Shown: piece after piece, positions 7,999 through 16,256 of the stretch
How positions within the stretch are numbered: the first letter of the stretch is position 1
How the letters are laid out: the number at the start of each line of letters is the position of its first letter
Source of the DNA: Synergistaceae bacterium
GTDB taxonomy: Bacteria; Synergistota; Synergistia; Synergistales; Aminobacteriaceae
Assembly (NCBI GenBank): GCA_031277095.1
Contig: JAISLU010000110.1
Span: 1-57,872, forward strand
Direction: 5' to 3'
DNA length: 57,872 nucleotides
Position numbers and translations under genes: made by a program
The notes under the pieces: generated by a model
Told to the model about the DNA's origin: nothing
The model's input: only the letters and a program-made list of their open reading frames with translations
Databases searched by the model: none

Positions 7999-9183
7999 CT
8001 ACTTCTGTTTTTTCCTAAAGATGGCAGGAGTGTCGTAGGTCGTCTTGGGCGTCCCCGTGAACATGTCTTCGCCGCTGTCCGCGGACTGCAGGTCCCCCTC
8101 ATCGAAGGAAAGGGTATTGATACTTCTTACCTTCAAAAAAGGAGCCCTCCGTTCCCCGCTTCGCTCTACAGATTTGGGCCGCGGCGCAGGAAGAGGTTCA
8201 CTGCCTCGATTGTCGTCGGAGAAGCCCGTGGCAATGACGGTGATGCGTATCATCCCTCCTGCATCCTCGTTGAAGGTGTGACCCCATATCACTTGCGCGT
8301 CGTCATGCGCGGTTTCGTTGATAATAGCCGCCGCTTTGGTTATCTCGAAGAGCGCCACATCCGGCGCCGTTTCGATATTGAAAAGAATGCCTTTGGCTCC
8401 TTTCAAGGGCAGTGACATGAGCGGAGACTTAATGGCGGCTTTCGCTGCCAATTCGGCTCTGTTGTCGCCCTCTCCAATGCCGATACCCATGATGGCGGAC
8501 CCCGCGTTCTTCATGATCGTTCTCACGTCCGCGAAGTCGACGTTGATACTGCCCGGTTTCAAAATAAGATCCGTCACGCCCTGCACCGCTTGCCGCAGCA
8601 CTTCGTTCGCCATTTTATAGGCATCCGTACTCTTCGTTTTCTCGTCTATTTGAGTGAGAAGTTTGTCGTTTTCCACCACCAGCAGAGCGTCGACCTTCTC
8701 CTTGAGCTTGACGATGCCTTCCTGCGCCACCAAAGCGCGTCTTTTCATTTCGAAACTGAACGGCGTCGTCACGACGCCCACTACGAGAACACCCATCTCT
8801 TTGGCTACTTCCGCGATAATGGGAGCGGCTCCCGTTCCCGTTCCCCCTCCCATGCCCGCTGTGACAAACACCATATCGGCGCCATCGATGTATTCACGTA
8901 TGCGATCTATAGATTCTTTGGCGGCGTCCATCCCCACTACCGGGTCGGCACCTGCCCCCAAGCCATGAGTGAGCTTTTCGCCCAAGATGATTTTATGCGG
9001 GGCCTTGTTTAAACTGAGGGCTCTCGAATCCGTATTGGCCGCCACGAATTCGACCCCTTCTACCCCGCTATCGATGATATGGTTGAGGGCATTGCCGCCG
9101 CCGCCGCCTACCCCGATAACCAGAATGTGTTCCCGTTGTTTGAGTGTCTCAGGAAGATGAAAAACCTGATTTTGATCCATCAT
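7999..9183 (-). CDS. ftsZ: Cell division GTPase FtsZ
   Basis: The 394-aa tubulin homologue has the GGGTGTG GTP-binding motif at residues 112-118 and the NTD (residues 50-52) motif, the T7-type region NVDFADVRTIMKNAG, and a C-terminal tail ending in DTPAIFRKK, which matches the conserved peptide that binds FtsA and other partners. It polymerises at midcell into the Z ring. GGGAGGGC stands 3-4 nt before the ATG; a second ATG follows immediately. It lies downstream of ftsA with a 51-nt gap that is AT-rich. Confidence 0.98.
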   Translation of the reverse strand: MMDQNQVFHLPETLKQREHILVIGVGGGGGNALNHIIDSGVEGVEFVAANTDSRALSLNKAPHKIILGEKLTHGLGAGADPVVGMDAAKESIDRIREYIDGADMVFVTAGMGGGTGTGAAPIIAEVAKEMGVLVVGVVTTPFSFEMKRRALVAQEGIVKLKEKVDALLVVENDKLLTQIDEKTKSTDAYKMANEVLRQAVQGVTDLILKPGSINVDFADVRTIMKNAGSAIMGIGIGEGDNRAELAAKAAIKSPLMSLPLKGAKGILFNIETAPDVALFEITKAAAIINETAHDDAQVIWGHTFNEDAGGMIRITVIATGFSDDNRGSEPLPAPRPKSVERSGERRAPFLKVRSINTLSFDEGDLQSADSGEDMFTGTPKTTYDTPAIFRKKQK

Positions 9184-9234
9184 GTGCCCTCCCGACCGTT
9201 AAGACCGCAGCATCTTTATCAAAAAATTAAAATT

Positions 9235-10551
9235 TTAAAAAAGTTCTTTGAGCGACTCTTTGATTTTTTCCAGAAAATTTTTCATTCCTTGCCCGCTTCG
9301 CTGTTTGGATCTCTCATTCTTGTCCCGATTGTCCCGACGACTGCCGTGGGCTCCCGATCCCCCACGCCATAACGAAACAGGCGGGTCAATGAAGCGATAC
9401 GGGTTGCGCTCCTTGCTCAGCATATAACGTATCGTTCCTATGGCGTTGATATAACTGGTATCGTCACGCCCGGGAGGCATTTGATGATAAGAGTCTCTCG
9501 GGTCCGCCACGCGAACGGGTATTTTGAAAATGTCCGAAAGCAAGTCCTCGATACCTGGAGTTTTCGCGACACCGCCCGACAGAATGAACCCCCCGGGAAA
9601 CAATTTGGGGTCATGTTCGGGAATCAAGGGCGCCACGTGTTCGGTAAAAAGTTCTTCCAAGCGGCAAGCGATTATCTCTAGAGCCACATTCGGGTCTATC
9701 GTTCTTTGTTGCTGCCCTTTGGAATCCAGCTTTATAGGATCGTCGTTTTCAGCGACGAAAAGGCGTTTTTTGAGCTCTTCCGCTTTATTCAAAGGCAGAC
9801 GCAGCACGCTCGCCAAGTCGTTGGTGATGTGATCTCCCCCAATGGGAACGATGGCCACCTTCACGGGACGCCCGTCCCGGTAAAATGTGAGCCCCGTCGT
9901 TCCTCCGCCTATGCAGAGAGATACGGCGCCGATACGCATCTCTTCTTCCGTCAATGCCCCCAGCGCCGAGGTGATGGGCTTGATCACCAAACCGTCCACC
10001 TTTATGCCCGACGCCTCCACACAGTTTACTATATTCTGCACGTAAGGCGTGGGGACGGTGATCGTCTGCAGTTCCATTTCAAGGCGCATTCCCGTCATTC
10101 CCAAGGGATCTTCGATGCCGAAATTTCCATCGATGGAATACCGAACAGGAATCGTGTGCAGCGCAATTTTGTTTGCCGGGATAGAAAGCTCTGTCTGAGC
10201 GGCCTCGATAACGCGCTCCACATCTTCGACCTCGACGGGACGCGCTCTGAGCCCCAACGCTACCATTCCGCTGGACATCACGCTGCTCACGTCGCCGGCG
10301 TTGAAAGAAACGACCGCCTGATTCAATGCGTAACCCACCATATTTTCGGCATCTTTGACCGCCGTACGCACGGATCGTACTGCCTGTTCCAAGTTCACGA
10401 TCAGACCCTTACGGATACCCAACGAAGGAGTGGATCCTATGCCGATGATTTGAATTGTTTCTCGCGAACGCGGATCCCTTTCCGCCACGATTACGGCAAT
10501 CTTGGTGGTACCCACGCCAAGTCCTATTAAGGTGTCCGGTTCCTTGAACAA
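9235..10551 (-). CDS. ftsA: Actin-like cell division protein FtsA
   Basis: The 438-aa protein has the actin-ATPase fold with IGLGVGTTKIAVIV at the N-terminus (phosphate 1), IGGGTTGLTFYRDG at about 211 (phosphate 2) and LSGGVAKTPGIEDL near 330 (adenosine motif), and a C-terminal amphipathic helix (NFLEKIKESLKELF) that would tether Z-ring filaments to the membrane. The start is a TTG directly after the ftsQ stop (TAATTG), with GGGAG 10 nt upstream, so translation is probably coupled to ftsQ. Confidence 0.96.
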   Translation of the reverse strand: MFKEPDTLIGLGVGTTKIAVIVAERDPRSRETIQIIGIGSTPSLGIRKGLIVNLEQAVRSVRTAVKDAENMVGYALNQAVVSFNAGDVSSVMSSGMVALGLRARPVEVEDVERVIEAAQTELSIPANKIALHTIPVRYSIDGNFGIEDPLGMTGMRLEMELQTITVPTPYVQNIVNCVEASGIKVDGLVIKPITSALGALTEEEMRIGAVSLCIGGGTTGLTFYRDGRPVKVAIVPIGGDHITNDLASVLRLPLNKAEELKKRLFVAENDDPIKLDSKGQQQRTIDPNVALEIIACRLEELFTEHVAPLIPEHDPKLFPGGFILSGGVAKTPGIEDLLSDIFKIPVRVADPRDSYHQMPPGRDDTSYINAIGTIRYMLSKERNPYRFIDPPVSLWRGGSGAHGSRRDNRDKNERSKQRSGQGMKNFLEKIKESLKELF

Positions 10552-11364
10552 TTATTTCGAACTCCCTTCTCCTGCGCCCAAAGACAAGTCCTTAACTACA
10601 ATTTTGCCTTCATAGGTGGCATCGACCAAGTGATTGCCTCCTTCTTTCTGGAGACCCTTCAAAATATGCTCCAGCGCAATGTTCAGCTCTTGTCCTTTAT
10701 ATTTGTCCTTTTGAAGTAAAATCCTGAACTCTTGCCCCCCGCGAATAAACCGTAGATTAAAAAGATCGGCACCCGCACGGCGATCCAAAACAATCTCTTC
10801 AACGTTCTTGAACCAAAGTTCGCTGCCGAATTTTGTCGAAAAATCCTCGATTGTCTCCAACGAAAAGAGCGAGGGGAAAACCCCACTCGGCAGAGGATAC
10901 ATATCCCCGCTGGATTCAGCGGATAAAAAAGGAATCCGCCACAAAGGTCTCCTCGGAAGGTCTAAACCCAAGACGTTGAGTTTTTCATCGGCCGCATTCC
11001 ACATTCGGCCTTCCTTGGATACACACCACACCTGCCCTCTCCATTCGACGATCACCCAGGGCGAAAGTGATTTTATCTCCGTAGTAAACACTCCCATTCC
11101 TGTCATGCGAGTATATACGAGAACAGGAAGAGTTCGTTCCAAAAAAGTCTTCATCCCCTGTGCCCTGTGCAAAAACAAAGGCCAAAAACGAAGACACGGG
11201 GAAGGGAAAATATCCCAGAACCGCGCTTCTAGAGCCGGATCTGCAACTTTTATGTGTATCTCCCTCATGGACATCCACACAAAGCGTTCGTTCAGACGCC
11301 AGATACCTCCCAGCAAAATCGAACACAATATAATCTTAAACCATCGAAGCCTCCTAGAAGCCAT
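10552..11364 (-). CDS. ftsQ: FtsQ/DivIB-like division protein
   Basis: The 270-aa protein has a short N-terminal membrane segment (about residues 8-24) and a periplasmic part with a divergent POTRA-like region and a beta domain. Sequence similarity to FtsQ is weak by eye; the call rests on topology, size and its position between murB and ftsA, where ftsQ is expected. In the divisome FtsQ links FtsL/FtsB and the septal synthase. Lower certainty than its neighbours. Confidence 0.72.
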   Translation of the reverse strand: MASRRLRWFKIILCSILLGGIWRLNERFVWMSMREIHIKVADPALEARFWDIFPSPCLRFWPLFLHRAQGMKTFLERTLPVLVYTRMTGMGVFTTEIKSLSPWVIVEWRGQVWCVSKEGRMWNAADEKLNVLGLDLPRRPLWRIPFLSAESSGDMYPLPSGVFPSLFSLETIEDFSTKFGSELWFKNVEEIVLDRRAGADLFNLRFIRGGQEFRILLQKDKYKGQELNIALEHILKGLQKEGGNHLVDATYEGKIVVKDLSLGAGEGSSK

Positions 11365-11396
11365 AACAATACCCGTATTTTATACTGAGACGAAAA

Positions 11397-12344
11397 CTAA
11401 CTCTCGAAACCCAGTAATTTTATTTCGGGTTCGAGACGCACCCCGGTCTTTTGAAATACTATATCACGGCATGATTCTATCAGCCTAAAAATATCGGTTG
11501 CCGTGGCATTGTCTCGATTGAACACAAAGTTTGCGTGAAGCTCGGATACAACGGCGCCCCCTACACGCAACCCCTTACACCCGGATATATCCAAAAGCCG
11601 TCCGGCGCTGTCTCCTCTAGGATTTTTAAAAGCACACCCCGCGCTTTTCACTCCGCGGGGCTGGCTCGCCCGCGCCCGACGAAAAACTTCAAGGTTCTGC
11701 TCGACTTCCGTAAAGGGCACTTTCCTGAATTTCATTTTACAGCTTGCCAAGAAATGTCCAGGTGAAAAAGATGAAAAAAGCGAACAATGGCGGTACGAAT
11801 AATCGAATTCTCCGCGCTTCCATTTTCTGACACTGCCGTCTTCTTCGATTGCCGTTACCTCTTCCAGAAGGTCGCCCATGCTTTTCGTTCCCGCTCCCGA
11901 GTTGCCGGCAACGGCTCCGCCCACCGTGCCGGGAATGCCCTGGGCGAATTCCGCACCTGTAAACCCCTCTTTCCGCGTATGAGAAACCACCGAGGGAAGC
12001 GCACATCCTGCCTCCGCCTCCAGTATAGCGACCGTGTCCTCCACATCCCAGCGCCAACCCCTGAAACGCCGGGTCGAAAGAACGACGCCCTTCAGCTCGC
12101 CGTCTGCAAAAACCACATTCGTGCCCCCTCCTAAAATATAGAGAGGAAAGCGCTCTTTGTTTCGTATTTGAAACAAAACGGAAACATCTCGCATTTCCGT
12201 CGGCTCTACAAACAACTCGCTGCGCCCTCCGACACCCAACGTGGATAAAGGAGCCAACTCTCGTTTTTCTTCCACCGGACAGGCCAAGTTTTTTTTCAAT
12301 TCTGACTTCCATACATCTGATTTCCACATTTCTATTTTCCACAT
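11397..12344 (-). CDS. murB: UDP-N-acetylenolpyruvoylglucosamine reductase MurB
   Basis: The 315-aa FAD enzyme reduces UDP-GlcNAc-enolpyruvate to UDP-MurNAc with NADPH. Visible are the FAD-binding APLSTLGVGGRSELF and GIPGTVGGAVAGNSGAG stretches, the catalytic serine region KSAGCAFKNP and the C-terminal EPEIKLLG glutamate. The first 15 residues are three copies of a 15-nt repeat (MWKIE, MWKSD, VWKSE) that continues upstream of the start, so the repeat array has been read into the protein; the true start could be either the first or second ATG. The core begins at about residue 25. Confidence 0.95.
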   Translation of the reverse strand: MWKIEMWKSDVWKSELKKNLACPVEEKRELAPLSTLGVGGRSELFVEPTEMRDVSVLFQIRNKERFPLYILGGGTNVVFADGELKGVVLSTRRFRGWRWDVEDTVAILEAEAGCALPSVVSHTRKEGFTGAEFAQGIPGTVGGAVAGNSGAGTKSMGDLLEEVTAIEEDGSVRKWKRGEFDYSYRHCSLFSSFSPGHFLASCKMKFRKVPFTEVEQNLEVFRRARASQPRGVKSAGCAFKNPRGDSAGRLLDISGCKGLRVGGAVVSELHANFVFNRDNATATDIFRLIESCRDIVFQKTGVRLEPEIKLLGFES

Positions 12345-12375
12345 TTTACTTCCATAAATTGTTATTTTCCACTAA
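12297..12375. repeat. Degenerate 15-nt tandem repeat spanning the murB start
   Basis: About five units of the pattern TGTGGAAA-A-AGAA on the minus strand run from the murC-murB gap into the first codons of murB. Three units are in frame and code for MWKIE-MWKSD-VWKSE. Confidence 0.8.
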
Positions 12376-12385
12376 GACCCCTGCA

Positions 12386-13777
12386 TTATAATCTATTTAA
12401 ATAGACTTCGCCCAAATGGGAGACGTCACCCGCTCCCATCGTCACGAGAATATCGCCGCTGCTCAAGAGAGCGTTCAATTTCGAGAGGGCGTCTTCTTCG
12501 TCGTTGCAGAATATGGAACGATATCCGTCGGCGACTATCGTGTCGACAATGGCCTCCGACGTAATTTTTTGTGAAATTTCCCCCGCGGCGTAAATGGGCA
12601 GCAACAGCGCGAGGTCCGCCGCTTCCAGGGCGGAGGCGATTTCGCGATAAAAAACAGCGGTCCGCGTGTAGCGATGAGGCTGAAAAACCACCACGAGCCG
12701 ATGGCCCGGGTACGTATCCCGCACCGCGGAAATCGATGCCGCAATCTCCGTTGGATGATGGGCGTAGTCGTCGATCACTTGAACGCCGCCCTTTTTCCCC
12801 AATTTTTCAAGCCTGTGTCTAGCCCCGTGAAATCCACGCAGCGTCTCCGTTATGGTTTCGAAGGGAATGCCCAAAGACGAAGTCGCAGCGCAGGCGACAA
12901 GCGCGTTCAAGATATTGTGGTCTCCAGAAACGATCAACTCTATTTTCCCCAGGGTTTCACCGTTGCAAGCCACAGAGAAAACGACTCCGCCTCCCGCCTT
13001 GTGAGCCACGTCAAAAGCTCCCCAATTCCAACTCTTTCCCCAGCCGCAAGTCACCAGCTCAGGGTCGTTTCCCAGCGATTTTATCAAAGACTGAGTACCT
13101 TCGTCTTCCGCGCAGATCACCAACGGGGTATTGGGTTTCCTTCCCTTGGCGAAACGAATGAATGCTGAAATTACATCTTCTCTCGTGAGAAAGTAATTGA
13201 CATGGTCCCAATCCGCGTTTGTAATCGCCGTCACCCTGGGTTTGAAAAACTCGAAAGACCCATCGCTTTCGTCTATTTCAGCGACAAAAAAATCGCTTTT
13301 GCCGACACGAGCGTTGATGCCGATGTCAGAGACCTCTGCGCCCACGGCCAAGGTAGGGTCGTATTCCGCGTGTTCCAAAATCAGACCGATCATGGAGGAC
13401 GTCGTGGTTTTTCCGTGAGTTCCCGCTACACCGATGCCGCGCGACGCGTTAAAGAGCCAGCTCAACACCAATCCCCGGTTTGCCGTTCGGATACCCCGCT
13501 TCCGCGCCGCAAGGAGCTCCTCGTGCTGCGAGTTCACGGCGCTGCTGTAAACCACCAACTGAGGAGAGAATTTTTCTATATGTAAAGGCGAATGACCCAT
13601 AATACAGTCGATACCCAATTTTTCAATTTTAGAGGTGTAATCGCTTCGGGAGAGGTCGCAGCCATCTACGGTAAACCCCGCTCCCACCAGCAGCAGGGCC
13701 AACGCGCTCATTCCCGCTCCGCCAATGCCCATAAGATGAATATGTTCGATGCCCTCAAATTCATCGGAAACTTTCAC
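12386..13777 (-). CDS. murC: UDP-N-acetylmuramate--L-alanine ligase MurC
   Basis: The 463-aa Mur ligase adds L-Ala to UDP-MurNAc. It has IHLMGIGGAGMSALA at the N-terminus, the ATP loop GTHGKTTTSSM and the DDYAHHPTEI motif typical of MurC. The open frame extends to 13888, but those extra codons lie in a degenerate tandem-repeat tract; a GTG at 13777 has GGAGG at a spacing of about 9 nt and yields the normal family length, so I start there. A repeat-derived 37-residue extension is the less likely alternative. Confidence 0.95.
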   Translation of the reverse strand: MKVSDEFEGIEHIHLMGIGGAGMSALALLLVGAGFTVDGCDLSRSDYTSKIEKLGIDCIMGHSPLHIEKFSPQLVVYSSAVNSQHEELLAARKRGIRTANRGLVLSWLFNASRGIGVAGTHGKTTTSSMIGLILEHAEYDPTLAVGAEVSDIGINARVGKSDFFVAEIDESDGSFEFFKPRVTAITNADWDHVNYFLTREDVISAFIRFAKGRKPNTPLVICAEDEGTQSLIKSLGNDPELVTCGWGKSWNWGAFDVAHKAGGGVVFSVACNGETLGKIELIVSGDHNILNALVACAATSSLGIPFETITETLRGFHGARHRLEKLGKKGGVQVIDDYAHHPTEIAASISAVRDTYPGHRLVVVFQPHRYTRTAVFYREIASALEAADLALLLPIYAAGEISQKITSEAIVDTIVADGYRSIFCNDEEDALSKLNALLSSGDILVTMGAGDVSHLGEVYLNRL

Positions 13778-13787
13778 GTAAGACTTC

Positions 13788-13850
13788 CTCCATGCGATAT
13801 ACGCCACAATATACGTCAATATGCGCCATACAGCAAAATACGGCTTCATC
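13788..13850. repeat. Degenerate 12-15-nt tandem repeat upstream of murC
   Basis: On the minus strand the tract consists of CGTAT-rich units (CGTATTTTGCTG, TATGGCGCATATTGA, CGTATATTGTGG, CGTATATCGCATGG). The last unit provides the GGAGG ribosome site of murC. Confidence 0.6.
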
Positions 13851-13894
13851 GCTTGCCGAATCCAATGAAACATCGGCGCCGAAAGCATTATATA

Positions 13895-15028
13895 TCAAGA
13901 ATTTCCACATTTTTCTTGTCTGAATTTTTTCGGTCCGGATTTCCCCTGCCCGAATTTTTCCTGTCCCAGGCTCCATAAAGCCGACGACGCAGAGACGCTC
14001 GCGGATTCGCTTTTACATCTGCCTTTCCCGGCACGGGCATAAGTCATAAACTTCAATAAAGTGTCTTTGAATGCATCGTTTTTTGCATCTTCGTCTCCGA
14101 GCCATATCATATTCCCCGTTGAAGCCGCAAAGCATTCCCCATTGGCTTCTTGATGACGATCCGAAGCCAATTTCCAGGGTATTACCAAGGCAGGTATCCC
14201 GTAAATCGCCAGCTCGGACAGAGTAGAGGCTCCAGCCCTGCAAATCACGGCGTCGCATAAAGAATAGAAGGGACTCATATCCCATTGGCGGCCAACAAAA
14301 TGAACCTTCTCTCTCACAGAAAAATCCGGGGCGTCGCTCAACACGAGAAAAACACAGTTCCCCTCGTTGACGTTCGCCGCGCTTTTCGATATTTCTCCGA
14401 CCAAAAGGGACAAGGAGCCGCTGCTCAGTGAGCCGCCGATAACGCCGACAACGAGTTCTCCGTTTTTCACGTCGATCTCGAGAACAGAGGCCGCAGTCTC
14501 CCTGGACATCCTATTCAGCGGACGTACGGGAACGCCGACGGGCGTGAATACATCCACTCCGCGGCATTCGTTCCAACCCGAGGCAATGGGAACCCGGAAA
14601 CGCGACGCCAAACGCGTTACCTTCCCGGCACAAACGTTTTGTTCGTGCGCAATCGCGGGTATCCCCAGAAGGCGGCACCAGAAAAGAGGCATCAGCGATA
14701 CGTATCCCCCAAAAAGGAAACACATCGCCGGACGTTCTTGCCTCAAAAAATGCCCCGCCTGAAAAAATGAACGGAAAAGTTCCATCCACCGCCTAAAATT
14801 TCGGGTGAAGGAGCCCCCCCCTAACGGAGATCCTGACAAAGGCAATCGATAGGGGCGAATGCCCTGCGAAGTATAAATTTCGTTTTCCAACGGTCGGTTG
14901 CCCGAAAGATAAAAAACATGTTCCGCTCTTTTCTGGTCCAAGATCCAACGTCCGAAGGCCAAGGCAGGGAAAATATGCCCTCCCGTTCCTCCGGCGACAA
15001 TTAAAATTTTCACCGTTTTCGCAGGCAT
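13895..15028 (-). CDS. murG: MurG, lipid I to lipid II N-acetylglucosaminyltransferase
   Basis: The 377-aa GT-B enzyme adds GlcNAc to lipid I at the inner membrane face. Marks: the N-terminal G-loop LIVAGGTGGHIFPALA, HEQNVCAGKVTR, a second G-loop GVIGGSLSSGSL and CRAGASTLSELA near the UDP site. The frame is open from 15088, but the ATG at 15028 just before the G-loop fits the family; its ribosome site is weak. The last 22 residues (GQEKF, GQGKS, GPKKF, RQEKC) are a 5-residue repeat coded by a 15-nt tandem array, unlike normal MurG ends. Confidence 0.94.
   Translation of the reverse strand: MPAKTVKILIVAGGTGGHIFPALAFGRWILDQKRAEHVFYLSGNRPLENEIYTSQGIRPYRLPLSGSPLGGGSFTRNFRRWMELFRSFFQAGHFLRQERPAMCFLFGGYVSLMPLFWCRLLGIPAIAHEQNVCAGKVTRLASRFRVPIASGWNECRGVDVFTPVGVPVRPLNRMSRETAASVLEIDVKNGELVVGVIGGSLSSGSLSLLVGEISKSAANVNEGNCVFLVLSDAPDFSVREKVHFVGRQWDMSPFYSLCDAVICRAGASTLSELAIYGIPALVIPWKLASDRHQEANGECFAASTGNMIWLGDEDAKNDAFKDTLLKFMTYARAGKGRCKSESASVSASSALWSLGQEKFGQGKSGPKKFRQEKCGNS
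13901..13974. repeat. 15-nt tandem repeat coding for the MurG C-terminus
   Basis: About four and a half units with the pattern GG-CAGGAAAAATTC on the minus strand code for GQEKF-GQGKS-GPKKF-RQEKC and end a few bases from the murG stop. Confidence 0.8.
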
Positions 15029-15029
15029 T

Positions 15030-15060
15030 TTCACTGACGTCAGATCTTCACTGACGCCAG
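15030..15060. repeat. Tandem duplication, 17 nt x 2, at the ftsW-murG junction
   Basis: Plus-strand units TTCACTGACGTCAGATC (15030) and TTCACTGACGCCAG (15047). The ftsW stop (15048-15050) is in the unit nearest ftsW; the murG ATG directly follows the other unit. Confidence 0.85.
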
Positions 15061-16256
15061 CTTTGAAGGCCGGTGCCGGATGCGTCACCCCGAGCCAACT
15101 CTTTTCCGATGCGCATCAAAACACCCACCTTCACCCACATGAAAACGAGGGCCGTTCCTCCCGAACTCAAGAAAGGTAGAGGAATGCCCGTAAGGGGCAT
15201 CAACTTCATGACACCTCCCAAATTGACAAACATCGGCAGCAAAATGGAAACCGTTATTCCCCAGATTAAAACAGAAGTGTACGGATCATCGCTGCGCCTG
15301 TAGAGCAGATAAGATTTAACCGTCCAGATAGCGTAAAGGGACACCACAAAAAGTGTCCCCGCCAACCCGAATTCTTCCCCGATGGCGGGAAAGATATAGT
15401 CCGTATGGGCTGCCGGAAGGTAATTCAATTTTTGCAACCCCTTCCCCACGCCTACGCCCAAAATCCCCCCATTGCTGAAGGCCACCAATCCCTGGATAAT
15501 CTGAAATCCCCTATCCAAAGGATCATCCCAAGGGTCGATGAAGGCCAAAAGGCGCCTCATACGGTAAGGTTCCATGTAAATCATCCCGACGAAACTTATT
15601 CCCAAAAACAACGCTCCTACAAGAGGATACTTCCACCCCCTGTCCACCACGTGCATCGACATGCAAATGCCAAAAACAAGGATGATGCCTCCCATGTTGG
15701 GCTGCAAAAAAAGAGGCAGTGCCGATAACATAGCCAAAGTCAGGGAGGGTCTGCAAAAACATTGAAACTCTTCTCGCTTGGAGTTCGCCAAACGATCGGC
15801 CAAAAACAGGGGCACAGCCAACGTCAATATCTCCAGCGGCTGAAATTGTATCCCCAGGTGCAGCCACCTGCGAGCGCCTCCAACCCTGACGCCGATTCCC
15901 GGAATCAGGGTTCCCCAAACCATCAGCACGGATACAGCCCACAAAAGCCAGCTCGAGCGCCTTATCACAAAAAGAGGAGTGACGTAGCAACAGCACATCA
16001 GTATAAAGCCCATCCCCAAATACAAAAACTGTTTGGAGGCCAAGCCGTAAGGTGAACCTTCGTTGAGGCTGCTTCTGGACGTCAAGGAAGCGATCATGAC
16101 AATGCTGCAGCAACTGAGAACCAGGGGGATGATCCATAAAGCCCAAGCGCTGTAGGTAGTTTGCCGCTCCTGTTCCCGCAACGAGGCGGATAAAACGGGT
16201 TTGTTCCGCCAGATCTCGACTTTCGTCTCAGCCCTTAATGCTCCGGACGATAGCAT
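15048..16256 (-). CDS. ftsW: FtsW, SEDS-family septal peptidoglycan glycosyltransferase
   Basis: The 402-aa polytopic protein has about ten membrane segments and the SEDS signatures GVGVGKGLQKLNYLPAAHTD, which includes the catalytic region, and MPLTGIPLPFLSSGGTAL. It polymerises lipid II at the septum together with the class B PBP coded upstream. The longest frame starts at 16289, but only the ATG at 16256 (MLSSGALRAE) has a proper ribosome site (AGGAG, 9 nt away). This start lies 29 nt inside the end of murD, implying coupled translation. Confidence 0.94.
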   Translation of the reverse strand: MLSSGALRAETKVEIWRNKPVLSASLREQERQTTYSAWALWIIPLVLSCCSIVMIASLTSRSSLNEGSPYGLASKQFLYLGMGFILMCCCYVTPLFVIRRSSWLLWAVSVLMVWGTLIPGIGVRVGGARRWLHLGIQFQPLEILTLAVPLFLADRLANSKREEFQCFCRPSLTLAMLSALPLFLQPNMGGIILVFGICMSMHVVDRGWKYPLVGALFLGISFVGMIYMEPYRMRRLLAFIDPWDDPLDRGFQIIQGLVAFSNGGILGVGVGKGLQKLNYLPAAHTDYIFPAIGEEFGLAGTLFVVSLYAIWTVKSYLLYRRSDDPYTSVLIWGITVSILLPMFVNLGGVMKLMPLTGIPLPFLSSGGTALVFMWVKVGVLMRIGKELARGDASGTGLQSWRQ

